Origin: Tomocerus qinae
Taxonomy: Eukaryota; Arthropoda; Collembola; Entomobryomorpha; Tomoceridae
Direction: 5' to 3'
Assembly (NCBI GenBank): GCA_020055645.1
Contig: CM034546.1
Span: forward strand, 120,206,375 to 120,270,374
DNA: 64,000 nucleotides
Within the stretch, counting starts at the first letter, position 1, and the number at the start of each line of letters is the position of its first letter. Made by a program: the position numbers and the translations under genes. Shown here piece by piece: positions 42,463 through 56,100 of the stretch. Under the pieces are notes generated by a model, which had not been told where the DNA came from, searched no databases, and saw only the letters and a list, made by a program, of their open reading frames with translations.

Positions 42463-45400
42463 TTACGAAAAAACATTGCTTGTTTCCACTCCGTGGTCAG
42501 ATTCTTGAAGAGTAGTTGGCCTGATTCCAACGGCTTTACGATTGCGATGAAGCATTTCAGGCTCTACACTTTCTTTCAAGAAACTGCTCCCTATTTTGAC
42601 AGCAACGAACACGCAGCAAAGTACTACTGGGCCCATAATTGCTCCTTGCACCCCGAAACAGAACATGCCTCCAGCTACGGCCAAACCTATAGATATCAAT
42701 CAACATATTTATATTAATCTACGAATTCAAATTCGCCTTATTTCACTATTCGGCAAATGTTAACTATACGGAACGTATAAAAAGTTCTAGACATATTATA
42801 TATTATTGCTTGCGTTTTAAAAAACCTTATATTTACAACTGATGCAGTTACATATACTTTAGTTATTTGCTGTACCTGTTAAATATGGATGACCACCACC
42901 TTTGATTTCACTGTAGATTTGTGTGTCTACTAAACTCATGGGTGCCATTTGTGCCAGAAGCATAAGTAAGGCTTTTGGCCAATGACCCTGAATCAGCCAC
43001 AACTCCAATACCGCTGGAATAGCCGCCCAGTAGTGCATTAGGAACGGAATAACTGCGAACAGGGCGGCACATATGGAAGGTACGAATACAATATTCACCT
43101 AACAATATAAAATGCGTATTATTAAAGACATTAATTGTAATATTACAACAAACATTTAAAAAAATTCAAATAATCATTTTTTGTAAATGAGTGTTAAAAA
43201 ATACCTGAAATAATGTATGGATAAGCCAAGTCCACATTCCATAAAACGCTGCCATTTTAAAAGAGGCGAGAAATACCCCATTTATGGCATCTTCCACGGC
43301 GATAGCAAAACTGTTGCTTAAAGCTCCAGTTCCAGGAGACCAAGTATTGAATATTTCCACTGGCTTGTAAACCGATGAAGATGCACTGAGTAAGTAAAAT
43401 AAAGCTGTGAAGAATACTACCAGATTGATTAGAAGGTTCAAGATTGCTGTTCCCCCTGTTAAATAAATATGTTGCAAGGACATGATCAATGAAATGAAAG
43501 GTAATCGATCTCATGATGTGGTATATAGAGCGTTAGTGGCACAGACCTCCAAATAAGACGGAAATAACGGCCGTAATTGCAGATATAGCCAATGAAATAT
43601 TTCCTATGAGAATATTATACATCGTGTCAATGATGGACCATAACGTTCCAACATTCGCTTTAGCATAGTTTGCTAAGACAGACAACTCCAGTAAATGGGG
43701 CATTTTCTTCCCAGATTCTAAAATTTCATCCCATTCAATCCCATGTTGGGAATTCACTCCAGAACCTTGAATCGAGTCTTCAGTGTTGTACGAATCTTTT
43801 CCATTCTCATGATCCCATGTCTGATTCCATGCTAAATATATACGGTCCCATAATTCAATAACTTGTTTTTCGATTTGCTCTGCTTTCTCAGGATCCTTTT
43901 CAGCAACTGTGTCCCGAATTGTATTGGTTATATATTCTCTTCCATAATGGTACGCATTTCCAACCATTGATCCCATGATACCCTGCCAGCCTTCTGGTAG
44001 AAGCTTATTGATTTCAGGATGTTGGGATACTGTTGAATTCAGAAGATTAACTCCGACCCGTACTAGATGGTCACCTTCGGCATAGACTTGTATTGATGCG
44101 AAAATTATTCCCAGAACTGTCGCCATTACCACAAATACAACAATGAGACTGGATGCCACTATATAAAAAGAACACATAATATTGGAATTAATGAATCTTA
44201 TTAATTATATCTGCTCTTACTACTTATTACAGTATGTAGATATTAAATAGTCATTTAAATATTATATCAAATAATAAATAATGTTGCATTAAATAATATT
44301 TCAAAAATTATAACCTGGATCCAAACAACTTTCACATATTCCGACCAACTTTCTATCTGCCATGTACATGATTTTTAAACCAACACGAACTGGTTCTGGG
44401 AATAATGATCCACTGGGTCCCTTGGAATCATTGTAGAAGTTTGCAAATGGTGTCAATATTTTATCTTGAATGTAGTCGCCAACTGATATACCAAAATAAA
44501 GTGCCAGTCGTTTCAGACCATAATAAGCTATTGGTATTGGAATCAAATGAAAGAGCCACAGTCGATTCCAAATTTGGACAACAAAGCAGGCGCACAAAAC
44601 TCCATACAGGAATTTATTACTATCAATCATCAAAAGGCCTTCCACTTCATCTTCAGAGGAAATGGAAAAATTTGGAGACGGTAGTTCAATTCCTGAATCT
44701 TCCTTTGTAACATTATTACCTTCCTCTTCTGAAAGATCTGCTGAATAAGATACTCCATTACATATCTACAAAACATATACAGTGTGTTTAATCCACTATC
44801 CCACTATCAAGATTACTGCTTACCGTCCATATTTTTCCGAGGATTTTCTGAGGATTGAAATTTGATTTCATCAGACTGAGCTCCAACCGACAAACTTCTT
44901 TGTAGCATTACATTATGACCTTCATTTCTCTCTGCATTTGAAACTGGAGTACATGACGTAGTAGAACTCAACTTTGTCCCAAATTTTCCAAGTCGCTTAG
45001 GAGTACTCAGGCCCAAGTTATTTCCACTTCCGATATTGAGCACCATCAGGCAAGCATAGCGAGAAATGGTAGGTAAGCTATATCTGTATATTAAGTTTAA
45101 AATTTAAAACTATCAATGAACAAACGATTATTTAGTATCATATAATTGTGTAATTCTATAGAATACATAATTATTCAATATACTTCATTGATTTTGTCCT
45201 GCCGCGTATGTAGGTAACGGTTCCGATAATCACAAACAGTAGCAAGGCAATCAAAAGGGGATAGGGTAACAGACGACAGAAGTATGCAAAACTAAATACC
45301 CAGGTAATGTACGACAGCGACTTAAGCATTAAGCAGTTCCGTTCGTCTTGAATATTTGAAGATAGAGATTCTGGAGGCACATCTTCACTTTCCACTTCTT

Positions 45401-46264
45401 TCCCACTCGTATCTGTCCTTTCCTCTGCTGGTTTCCTGTTAAGGAAACACAAATACTTAGTCTACAATTTTGTTTCCAGCTACTTCTTATGACGTTTTAT
45501 AAATACTTTGCGGACGTACCTATTCAATATGGAGTGGAATATTGTGAGAACATACACAACATTTAGAGCGATTACAACATGTCCATTGACCCAATTCAAT
45601 ATGCTGATCAATATGCCAAAACAGGTTGTAACAGTAACTTGAATTCCAAGAGCCAATGACACGGGAGGGTTGTGGTAGACGATGTACGTGACGAAGAAGA
45701 TGACGACTGCAGACAAAATCGACTTCCAGAATGTAAATACATACAGTCCGATCTTGTCAGAAAAATTATCAACTATTCTGAGAGGACTTGACAAAATGCG
45801 CAAGGCAAATGGAGTGTCTGACTTTTTTGAAGCCTTTAACCTGAAACGCAAAACAAACCAAAAATATATAAATAACGACTGGTTCCTTTCCAAAAATTTC
45901 GCACAGAAAATCTTTAATTATTTTAAATTTTCTGTCATGTACCCAAAAAGCTGGCTTACCAAGTTCGAGCAAAGTCACATAGACGGGCTTTAAAGGGATG
46001 CAGAACGCTACCACATAGAAGTGCCCACAACAACGATTTTATGAAGGGTTCAAGAATGCAATAGACCCCCCAGAAAGCTAGAATTACAGCACTAGCCACA
46101 ACCAGAGCGAGAACATTATACAGAGCATATTTAAGGGCCTTGTCATGGCCCATTGGTAGCATTGATAGCAAATTGTCGACGATTGGTGTCCTCAGACGCA
46201 AATCGGTTAAAGAAACCGAAGGTCGAGGAATAGATTCTGGTAATCTTTTGGTCAGTCCGTCCAT
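42463..46264 (-). CDS. TMEM245: TMEM245 (AI-2E transporter-like multipass membrane protein)
   Basis: Nine exons on the minus strand: 45960-46264, 45520-45840, 45184-45435, 44824-45077, 44315-44740, 43547-44158, 43205-43455, 42876-43098 and 42463-42686. They keep frame and give 955 aa; human TMEM245 is about 880. The molecular role is unproven; the C-terminal half belongs to the AI-2E exporter-like superfamily. Seen: paired hydrophobic segments at about residues 47-95, further ones near 130-200 and 250-290; a polar, low-complexity loop at about 300-440; then the conserved part with VASSLIVVF, QYGRE-like YHYGREYI, EKQVIELWDRIY, FYGMWTWLIHTLF, PFLMHYWAAIPAVLELWL, GGGHPYLTGLAVAGG and GAIMGPVVL. 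These closely match the vertebrate protein. Exon 5 has a tandem CAGCAG acceptor that could add or drop one residue. Confidence 0.93.
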
Positions 46265-47503
46265 TACGCCTTCCCATTGGACACGAAACCGCTTTTGACT
46301 GTTTTATTCGTCACGTTACGCTGAGTTTTAGCGCAAAGTATTATGTGATCTGGAAAAAAGAATAACACAGTTATTGCATACATTACTAAAATACTTAATT
46401 TCCAAAATTTCTATGTTAATTTTCGTTATAGTTCTGCAACTTTTATGTTCTTAAGTTTTTCAATCAAAACACTTGCCTTGGATCACAAACTATCTTGAAC
46501 ATTTATTTATACATTTTTGTATGGCAAATTTGACACTTTACATTTACTCATATTTGTAACTTACATAACTTATTAACTACAATAAAAGCAAACCAAAACT
46601 TTCTTTTCTACTCTTTTTTTGGAAACTTTTTAGATGTATTTTAAACTTCCGTAGTCAAAATTCTTACGTCACCACTATTTGTGTAAACTAGTGTTTGAAT
46701 GTACAAGGCAAAGTTGTATAAACTTATCAGACTGTGAACTGTGAGATTTTTTGGCTTCTTGAGCTTGGAGATTTGAGACTGTAAACTGCAACTTATGTAA
46801 GTACAAAGTAAGTAAATTCATGTATAACAGCAAGTGTGTAAAGACTTGATTTGATTGTACATACAAATGCACATACCACTTACATAGCATAGCACATAAG
46901 AGAAAAACTTTTAAAATGAATGAATGTGAGTTGTGAGTGAGTGAGTATGTTTGAAAGTGATGTATCTTGCCTTGAGTATGCGTACGCTGCTGCTGCTGTA
47001 TGTATTTGTATAATGCGGGCTATCGCAATCGGTCAGCATAGCTTTTTGTTTTGATTTGAAAAATCATTTTGAATTGATAAAATTTGGATTTATTTGCTTC
47101 TTTTAAAGTGCTTAAATTTTAAGATCTGTTGCGGAAAAAATATACAATAAAATTAAGTAACAAACATTAGTAATTACAATTTGAATTTAAATACCTATTG
47201 ACCTACTCTTGGAGCTGGACTCTGACTCTACCATTCTTACCATTACGTAAACAAACGAACAACTGACAACGGAAGAAATATTTCACGGTTTTATTTTTAA
47301 GGCAGCTATTTTTTTTAGAAGTCTTTGGAGCCAGAAGGGTATTTTGGACAATATTTTTTTAGCTCAAGAATTTTGAATAAACAAATTCCCTTATTATCGT
47401 TTGTTTCTGATTTGCAGTTTTCATTTCACATTGATTGATACCATTCGGGCAATCATTGTGTCCGTTATTTCTGAAAGCTTGCCGTGAACACCTAAGAAGA
47501 AAA
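46265..47503. promoter_or_regulatory. head-to-head intergenic region, TMEM245 / securin-like gene
   Basis: The start codons of the two divergent genes are 1239 bases apart, so this stretch must hold both promoters and 5' UTRs. A short CTG-rich run (GCTGCTGCTGCTG) lies near 46990. No clear TATA box was recognised. TTGATTTGCAG before 47420 could be a 5' UTR acceptor for the plus-strand gene. Shared regulation is possible but not shown. Confidence 0.5.
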
Positions 47504-48806
47504 ATGTTTAAGCCGAAATCTCAAAAGCAGGACACATCTCCGACTTCTTTGATTCCTTTGGCAAGCGGAGAAAATGATTACAGTGTGTTTAATACCGCTC
47601 ATGCTTCTCATGCTACAATTAGAGGAAAGGGTTTAGGTCTAGGTCCCTCTTCGACATCCCAAAATTCGTTGAAATATCAAGGTTCAATTTAAAATGATTA
47701 CCTTTTTAAGTGTTATTCTGTGCTTTTGTACCTATCGTGCAAAATAGTATTTCATTGATATATTATTTTCAGCTCTTCTACATAAGTATAAAGCTATAAT
47801 AATTCATTATCTATTTGATTTCGTGTTGCAGAAAAGCTTTCTAGTGTGTCACAGAAAAATGCCCTCAGTGATGTAAACCGTAAATCAGTAAATGTTTCAA
47901 ATACCGCTTCCAAAGGTATTTCAGGAGGAAATGCCGAGACTGAATTATTTGCCAAACCCAAGCAAAGGTATGGAGTATGGATTATTAAAAGTATTCTTAA
48001 ATGTCATGTTGTTTGAACAGTATTTGCAATTTCTATTTTTCAGTTTTAAGATATTGTTTAGCACTAACATTTTTCACAACTTGTAAACAATGTTTTGATT
48101 GTAGCTTCGAAGGGGTCAAAAATTTTAATGGCAGTGACGGCATTGACACTATAAATGAAACTGAAATAACAAGACATGCAAAATCAAACTGGGATGATGT
48201 TGACGTTTTATCGCCAGTCTCGATATCTACTGCTGGTGTTGTTGAAAGTCGAGTCGAACCAATCATTCAAAACTATTTTGATGCTCATGGGGAGTACCCA
48301 GAAATTGAATACATCACAACTAACCAACCAAGTTATGACTCAGGTGGTTATAATAATATTAAGCGTTTTCTACATTCTTACTTTCCAAATACTGTACATG
48401 TATATTTTATGCAAGCATTTCTTTATAGGTTGGTATTATTATCAATACCCTGAAATGGTTCCTGAGACATTTGACCGCTCGTTTGACTCCATGGATGAAG
48501 TGGATATAGACATTGGTGAATTGTGTTTGGGTAAGGTTTTGAAATTAAGGTTATCCTAGATGATTGTTGATAAATGCAATGAGTATGACAATTATATTAA
48601 ATTATGGAATTTCAATACTCTATTTAGGCCCGATCAACAAATCTCCATCTTCTGTGTCAATCTCTTTTGATCTTCAAAAGAGCGAATTGCACTTCGATTC
48701 TGCATTTGATGACACCGAATGGGAGGACGATAATATCCACAACGAAGTTTTCATTCCAACTGATCATCCTTTCTTTGCAAATTATTCCGACGATGAGGAT
48801 GAATAA
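47504..48806 (+). CDS. securin-like protein (candidate PTTG1 homologue)
   Basis: Five exons, 47504-47681, 47832-47967, 48105-48343, 48429-48530 and 48628-48806, join in frame to 277 aa. The protein is polar, acidic towards the end (ANYSDDEDE) and without membrane segments. KNALSDVNRKSV at residues 68-79 resembles the destruction-box region of vertebrate securin (ALGTVNR), although the usual leading arginine is not kept. GEYPEIEY at 167-174 matches the YPEIE separase-binding core, and is followed by aromatic/proline-rich YYYQYPEMVPETFDRSF much as the vertebrate core is followed by an FPF...DFESFD stretch. LGPINKSPSS near 220 recalls the LGPPSPVK segment. Securins inhibit separase until anaphase and diverge so fast that only such short motifs remain. 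No KEN box is present; SGENDY is the nearest. An unrelated disordered protein remains possible. Confidence 0.55.
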
Positions 48807-50209
48807 TTCCATGTATGATGTGATTGCTCGTTACCTGTCAATTAAATAATGTTGGTATTAGAGTGATAAGTTTACCACCTGATACTACTGTGTTCTAGAT
48901 AACTACTTAAACCTTTTAGAGATACTAATCCTCAGATATACTGTACAAGTATACTATATGAATGCTGGATAAAATTATAGCTGAAAAAGCAGATTACTAT
49001 TAAATTATAAAATGTTAGAAATACTGTTAGAAATGCCTTGTAACAATTTTCATAGCAAGTGTTTTCTTAATGTATCAAGTTCAACTCATTATTTGTAATC
49101 AAATTAATTCTTAGCAGCCATACTACCTAAGTATGTATTAAAATAAAAATCTTATTGATGATGAAGGATCCTTAAGATATTTTAGTCAGAAAACCGTAAA
49201 ACTCTAGTAAGGAGCACCTAAGATTTTTCTGGTTGTACTATTTAATAGCGAATGCAGCTCAATTAAATGGGTATATTTTATTTCTGTATTCTATACATAT
49301 TTTGGTCTACGTTTTTAGGCATTTACCATTTTAAGTCAATATAATATAGTACCACATAAAGATATAGATAAGCAAGTTTCAGTTTCTGAACAATGCAGTG
49401 GGGTTTACCTTAAATACAAAAATACTTTAATTTTAAGGCATTAATGAAAATATTTTGAAATTCAGTCGAATTATTTAGGGGTATTCCATTCCATATCAAG
49501 TTTTCTGGTAATCTTTTTGTGCCTAGTACTTACACTATTTGAGTTTGGCCATTTTTTTTAATTTAATTAACTTAGGTTGTTGAAACACATCTCATGATAA
49601 TGTGGAATAATATGTATGTGACTCTGTGAGTAAAGAGTAAAATATTTTAAAACTGTGAAACAAATACACTGTAGTAATGTAAGTTATCTCATTTATGCAT
49701 TTTCAATGGTCAGTGAAAATGTAAAACCTTGTACTTAATTTAATATTTACAAATTATTTCGTAAGGTAGGACACACGATCCTATTTATGAACGCCAATTT
49801 TTTATAATTCATTATTATAACTATGTAATTTATTTCGTGTGTTTAGAATGTGAAGAAATTAACTTTAATTTGTATACTTGTGTTCTCGTTCAGTCGACTA
49901 TTTAGTAATTAAATGAATTATTAATCCTTCATTCATGGGATTTTATGAACATTAACCTTGTCTTGTGCCTTACTGGAATTTCATTGCCTACTGGTCCATG
50001 ACTCATGTATTGATAAATTTTTGCTTTAAAGTTTTATTAGAATAAACTCAAGAACATGCAGAGCAAATGATTTTATAATAAAAAGGTAAGAGTGATAATG
50101 AATACATACTATAATATTTCTGCATAAGAAACTATTAATACACTGGGGCATTTACTATCGGATACATTTAAATGTAGTACATGTATTCAAGATTTTGGGA
50201 AATGTGTCA
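48807..50209. other. intergenic region between convergent genes
   Basis: It holds the 3' UTR of the securin-like gene, with AATAAA-type signals near 49142, and downstream sequence of the minus-strand secreted-protein gene, with a minus-strand AATAAA at 50033-50038. No further gene is seen. Confidence 0.5.
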
Positions 50210-50833
50210 TCAACCTCTATAGCTGTGTGTCCTTCTATAGGGTACTGGTCTAGGTCTATAATGGTTGTAATAGTAGCGAGGTCGTTGTAGCCATATACTG
50301 GGGAAGTAATTTATAGGATAATGACTATAAGGTCTATTATAAGGTGGACCAATTATGAAAGTTGCAGCTGTATTCAGATCATCTTCGCTTTCTACATCTC
50401 TTAAGTTGACGTCTTCGACTTCATCATCTTCCTCCTTTGAACTGTCTTCTGCAGCAGGACTTTCACTATTAACTCCATTGTTATTGCTTACAAGAATAGG
50501 AATTGGAAAAGTAATGTTCTCTGGTATATTCAGTAGAGGTTCAGTTTCATTTAAGGAGAAAGTGTCATTCTCATGAATATCAACCTGATAACTGAGATTC
50601 GGATTAGTATCTGGATAAGTAGATGTGTATGAATTCTTTCGTGCAGTGTAACCAGAAGCTGGATTTAGTAGGACCACCAGGAAAACAAAAGTGCCGAAAA
50701 GGCAATCAGTGACAGTCTAAAAAAAGTATAAATACCTTGAATTTTATAACCAAATTTTTTACTTAAAAAGGTGATAATCAAGATGTTACGATAAAATGTA
50801 GAATGACAAGCTAAATTAAATTCTACTTACCAT
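50210..50833 (-). CDS. small secreted protein, Tyr/Arg/Pro-rich C-terminus, family unknown
   Basis: Two coding exons on the minus strand, 50831-50833 and 50210-50716, give 169 aa. The initiator ATG is the last codon of the first exon, followed directly by GTAAGT. The second exon supplies the hydrophobic signal peptide, CLFGTFVFLVVLLNPASG, at about residues 6-23. The mature chain has a polar region, an acidic stretch (SSKEEDDEVEDVNLRDVESEDD region, residues about 93-115) and an aromatic-basic tail with repeated YNRP, RPRYYYNHYRPRP and YRR features. Such tails occur in extracellular matrix or structural secreted proteins, but I recognise no family. The model rests on the splice sites and on the fit of ATG to a signal peptide; without the splice the frame lacks an N-terminal signal. 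Confidence 0.7.
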
Positions 50834-53117
50834 ACTGTAATTTGTTTTGCTATCAGCATGAGATAGAAGATAGTAATTTGTGGAGAATATGAGAGTAATT
50901 GAACACTTTAAGATGTCCAATGATCCTTTTATACCAAATCTTTGCCCTATGTCAATACTTGCACAATAACATAAAAAGCTGTTGCAATTTTGCATCAAAG
51001 AACGGGCTATGATGTAACAAACTGTTACCTAACACTATCATGGTGTTAGATACATGCCTATTTTATGTAGGTATTGTTTCTCACAGTGTTTCGGAAGAAT
51101 TTGAATACCTGTGCGAATGTTAATATTAGTACTGAGTCCTTGATGTATTTTCAGATCACACATTTAAGCTTAATTCTAGAGAAAAGTGTCACTTTCAATG
51201 TTTACTAATCGTATTTTTGTCCTTTGGTTGAGCACATTTCTGCATGTACATAAATGATCAGGATTATATGCCTATATATTAAGTATTGTAAATCTGTGAC
51301 GTAATTGAACGCTAATTTAGATGTTCAGATTATCCGGCTCTGTATAGCGAACTCTAAAAATCAATGCTATACGAGTGTAGATTCTTATGGTGAATTTGTT
51401 TTGATTCTCTTATGTTAAGTGTCATGTCGTATTTGCATGTTATCCTTCTTCAGGCGGAAAAGCCTTATGAAGAATCACTTATGCAAATATTGATTTGATT
51501 ACTGATGTCATACGCAGTAAACTTGCAGATGAATTTATAAATGTTTTTCTTTTATACTACTAAAGGCTAATAATCCGTGTATTATATTTGTACTTGCATC
51601 GTTGAGTCACATACTGACAATTATGTTATTGCAGAATTTGGGAATCCAATAATATGTGACGCATTTCTGCTTTTTTATAGTCTTACCGTGCTGTCAAACG
51701 TGTTGAGATTTTATTACATGGAGATATAGAGCTTGTACTGAAAATAAAAATAGTACATGTAAGTACCTAGTGATAATTTTACATGCAATTTCACATTACA
51801 CTGTTAAAGAATATCTATGCGAAAACGTGAGTGTGAGATAGTTAAGGTAAAAGACTGTAATCCAATTTTAAATTTATTTACAGGAATGATACATTTATTT
51901 TATCGAAATGTTTAATTAATTTACTTTCTCCAATTAATTACATCTTTGGATAGATTTAGATGGTTAGTTACTATAATACTTACTACTCACATTATTAAAT
52001 GCAGAGTACAACTGCTACTGTACATAGATATCAGAAATACACAATAATGTTGGTAATCATATTATACAGGCAATTACAGTCTATAATAGTCTATTCTATT
52101 CGAAACAAAGAACAAAACAGATATGAACAATTCTTAATATCCAGACAGGTACAATTTGCTCTCAGTGATTCTAATGATAAAAATTGTATAATGTTGTAAA
52201 TGTTTTGTATTCGAGGTAATTATGGAACGAGATTCCAGATAACAGACGCAAATGCGTATAGGTTTGTATTATTTCTGTGGGGAACTGTGATGTATTTACA
52301 TAATATAACATCGAAAGCTGTAATTCTTCGATACCATAGCTAAAGCTATTCACATTCTATTGGCGAACCAATTGCAGAAAATATTTTCTTAATTTTAATC
52401 AAACGATACTACATAATCGACAAAATTTTCGCTTCAGTTTGTACTTTGTGTTTGTTACGGTACGGCTTTCTGTACTAATGCACAATAGAGGTAGTATTTG
52501 TATGGATATATGACTACAATACAATGTACTGATATTATAATGCATAAAATGGAAAATCAATAGATCAACTATTCACCTATCTTTCTATATTAACAATATT
52601 TTGAATCATCGCAAAATAGTATGGGACATGGAAATGGATTTTTCCTAATTATATTTAATTTGCTGGAAAATTAAAACCAGTCCACTGAATTAATAAAATG
52701 AAAATAGGTCTAGATTTATTTAATCTCTATGCTATACCGTTTACACAGGTTGCATGTTGAACTACCTCTATTCTGCATAACTGAAGTGATAAAGTAATGT
52801 AAATGAGTGTTGAAGTGGGAAGTAGTTGAACTAGTAGAAGTTCCATATTATTTTAGTAACACTAAATTATTCAAATAAATACGTACATTAATGCACCGAA
52901 GAAGAGCTTGTTGTTAACAGTCTCAATGAATTACAGCTCTCGCTATAATTTTATAAGTTTGGTTGGGTATGATAAGTATTGTTATCCAGTTTAGTTTACT
53001 CATTTTGTTTGATTACTTTTGTAAAGTGGTGTGGGTAATAAATATTGTAAAGTATAACAGAAAATTATTAAATGCCAGATATTTATGTAAACAGTGATGA
53101 TAGCAAGAAGAGAAGGA
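50834..53117. other. non-coding interval, no gene seen
   Basis: This is upstream sequence of the small secreted-protein gene and the 3' flank of the secretory-precursor gene. AT-rich, with no exon chain, repeat or RNA gene supported. Confidence 0.55.
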
Positions 53118-56100
53118 TTAAGCTTTCAGCAATTTTTGAGGTTGGGGCTGGGTAGGTTTAGGAGGTGGATTGATTTGAGCTCCAGCTCTACTGTTTCCAC
53201 GTTCGCTGACTGCATCCATCAGAGCTCCGACCAAAGTGTCTACAAAAATAGAATTGTAAGTACGAGATTATTTTAGGTAGCTCTGACAGGTTTAATATTA
53301 ATGCAGTTTTCGTTCGGTTGGTAAATATCGGAGCTTACCCAAAACAGCCTTTTCCAAATCTTTCGGGATATGACCCTCGGCAGCTTCCGCCTCAATAAAC
53401 TTTGCAAATCGTTGGATGCTCACTTGAGGTTGCTCATGAAGTCCTTGAGAAAAGAGTTCTTTTGCCAATTGATAAATAACACCTTCCAATGAGTATTCTC
53501 GGAGTTTAGCATCAGCTTGTCGAATCTTGTCTACTAATTCTTCGTAATCTAAATCTTCTCCAGACACATCTAGGGTTGATGTAGCAAATCCTTGTGGTTT
53601 TTCTCGAATCGGATTTCTCATGGTCGGAATATTACCCACTCTATTTCTTCCATCATAAATCCCCAGATCCACTGGACTGTATTCTAAGTCCATTTGCTTT
53701 TTCACAGCGGAGACATCATGGAAGATACCGTTGTTACTTCGACGTATTTTGGCTTTGTAATCGCTCCACTTCTAGGAAAAGTAATCAATTAGCAAAACAA
53801 TATCGACCATCTTTCCCAAAACTGATACATAATCATCTGTCTTGCAATATTATACTACAATATGGCAATTTTGGGTAGAAAATTAATATTTTCTAACCAA
53901 AAATACTATACAAAATATTCTGGCTTAATATTTCAACTTGTTAAACATCAACATGTAAATGTATAAATATCTTTTGGTATTATCCTTGAATCCTTTGTCA
54001 CACTATACACAAGACGATCGTAAGCTCTTTCTTATTTAATATTTACTTTGCAATTTGTATAACACATAAAAAAAGATGATAATATTGTACACTGTCACAG
54101 CCTCCAACAAGTACGAATAAATATTCCATTTCTTTCACAGGTGAGCTAGATTAGTATTTTGCACAAACGTCTTTTACCTTCCATGGCCATGGATAACTTC
54201 GCATACATCTCACATATTCTCATACACATTCATTATCAAGACATGTTTGTCGACAATATCTTCAGAATAGTATGTGCGCTCTACGTAATTTGTCTCCCAA
54301 CAGATGAAAAGATGACAAATGTATTCAGAGTCAGTCTGATTGCGACAGGAAAATATTAATGTGGAAATTCATTTGAGGAACTTACGTCAGACAGATCCAG
54401 GGAATTTGTGTCCTGATTGACTTGCTGAGTCTGCATGGAATATCGATTCTTCAGTTGGTCTAACTCCAGTTTGACGTCTTCCCAGAAGCTAATAGCATCA
54501 TCTCGGCTCACCTGGGATTCGAAACACACAAAGCAAGGGATGTAGATGTACACATTTTCCCCAAATATTGTTATACACATTCATTCAAATAGTTCGACCA
54601 TACGACTCTGCTACATTCAATTTAATAATACACAAGTCTTACACAAAAGCTATTCCGAAGCATGAGGCTTATGTAAAATGGAAACGTTTCTGACTGAGTC
54701 TAACTGTCACTTTAAAAATTCAATAGGGAACTGACAGAACTTCATTTTTATTGAAAATGGTTATAAGAGCCTCGAGTTCCATTATAGAATCTGAATTGCA
54801 CATGAAACTAAGCAATTCTACCTTTCTTAGCGAAAAAAACTGAATTGACATTACCATACGTGAATGTATAGCTATCTAGTCTATAACTTGGAAAGTAAAC
54901 CTTTCTAAGTACATATTAACAGCTACTTTCAATTTACATTCATGCAGGTTGTCGTTTTCCCTTTTCCAAGAAATCCCATTTATAAAATAAATGATTACGC
55001 TTACGTTGAACGAGAAAAATACAGAGAAATTTCATAACTCTACATTTTCCCTACGTATTGGTAGTTTTTGGTGGTTTGGAATATTTTTTTTTACTTTTAG
55101 CTACCCAAATGTTTCGTGTTTTAAGTTGATTACAATTTTTTAGGAAGAAAAATGAATGTTAATGTGTCAACTACTATAATTTCCCATTTTAACTTACAAG
55201 TCCATCTTGGAGAAAGTCGCTAAGAGCCTGAGTAACACTTTTCTCATCTCCAGTCCAAAAAATATACTCTGCAATGTCCTGCGGAGTATAATCAACATCC
55301 ATCCCGTTGGTATTCAAAAGACTGTCATAGCCATTAAATCTTGATTGAGAATTTCCTAAGAGTAACGAGCCCACTCCGGGTAATCCTAGTCTTCGTTTGT
55401 CATCGGATTTCAATGGTGAAATAAATCCAAAAGCACCTTGGGGAATAGAAAGCCTAAATTTTTCCGAGTTGGCATTGTCACTCACTGTTGGGGTCTCTTC
55501 GTTTACTAAATAGGAATAATCATATGTTATCATAAGAAGCTATGAGATTGATTAGGTACAAAAATTTCACTGAGTTTCATTTTTCAGGTATAGGATTAGC
55601 AAAAGTAAAGGTACTTAGGCTTGTTTCTCAATATAAATAGAACCATGGCCTTCTTGTTGGATTCAAAGTTTTAATTAAACTTTTAACTTTACAAAAGTTG
55701 GCTGAGCTTTTACACACATGATGCTTTTAAAGTTAATCCCTGTGGAAAATTCCCTATTGAGATTTTGGCGTTACAACATTTCTCATTCACATTTATGGAG
55801 TTAGGCTTATTATAAGTAGTAGTGAGTTATAAATTATTCATCTTCAATATCTCTTTACAGTGCTTTCTCCTGAGGAGGTAATCTCGACAGCAGAAGATAA
55901 GTATAAGACCTCTCTATTACATCATTAATATTTAATGCATTTTGACTCTTTTTCCACTTTCCAATTCCAGATTAACTAACGGATTATTCAAAATGTATAC
56001 TGCACCTACAACTGCCCTAGAATTTAGATCTACTAGCTAGTGAAATCAAAGTACGGTTGGTTTCGGGTATTAACTGCTAGACTTGTTTCGTAAGTTTTTA

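Noticed and set aside
42400-42717. 105-residue plus-strand open frame
   Set aside because: It is antisense to the last TMEM245 exon, which carries the conserved reading.
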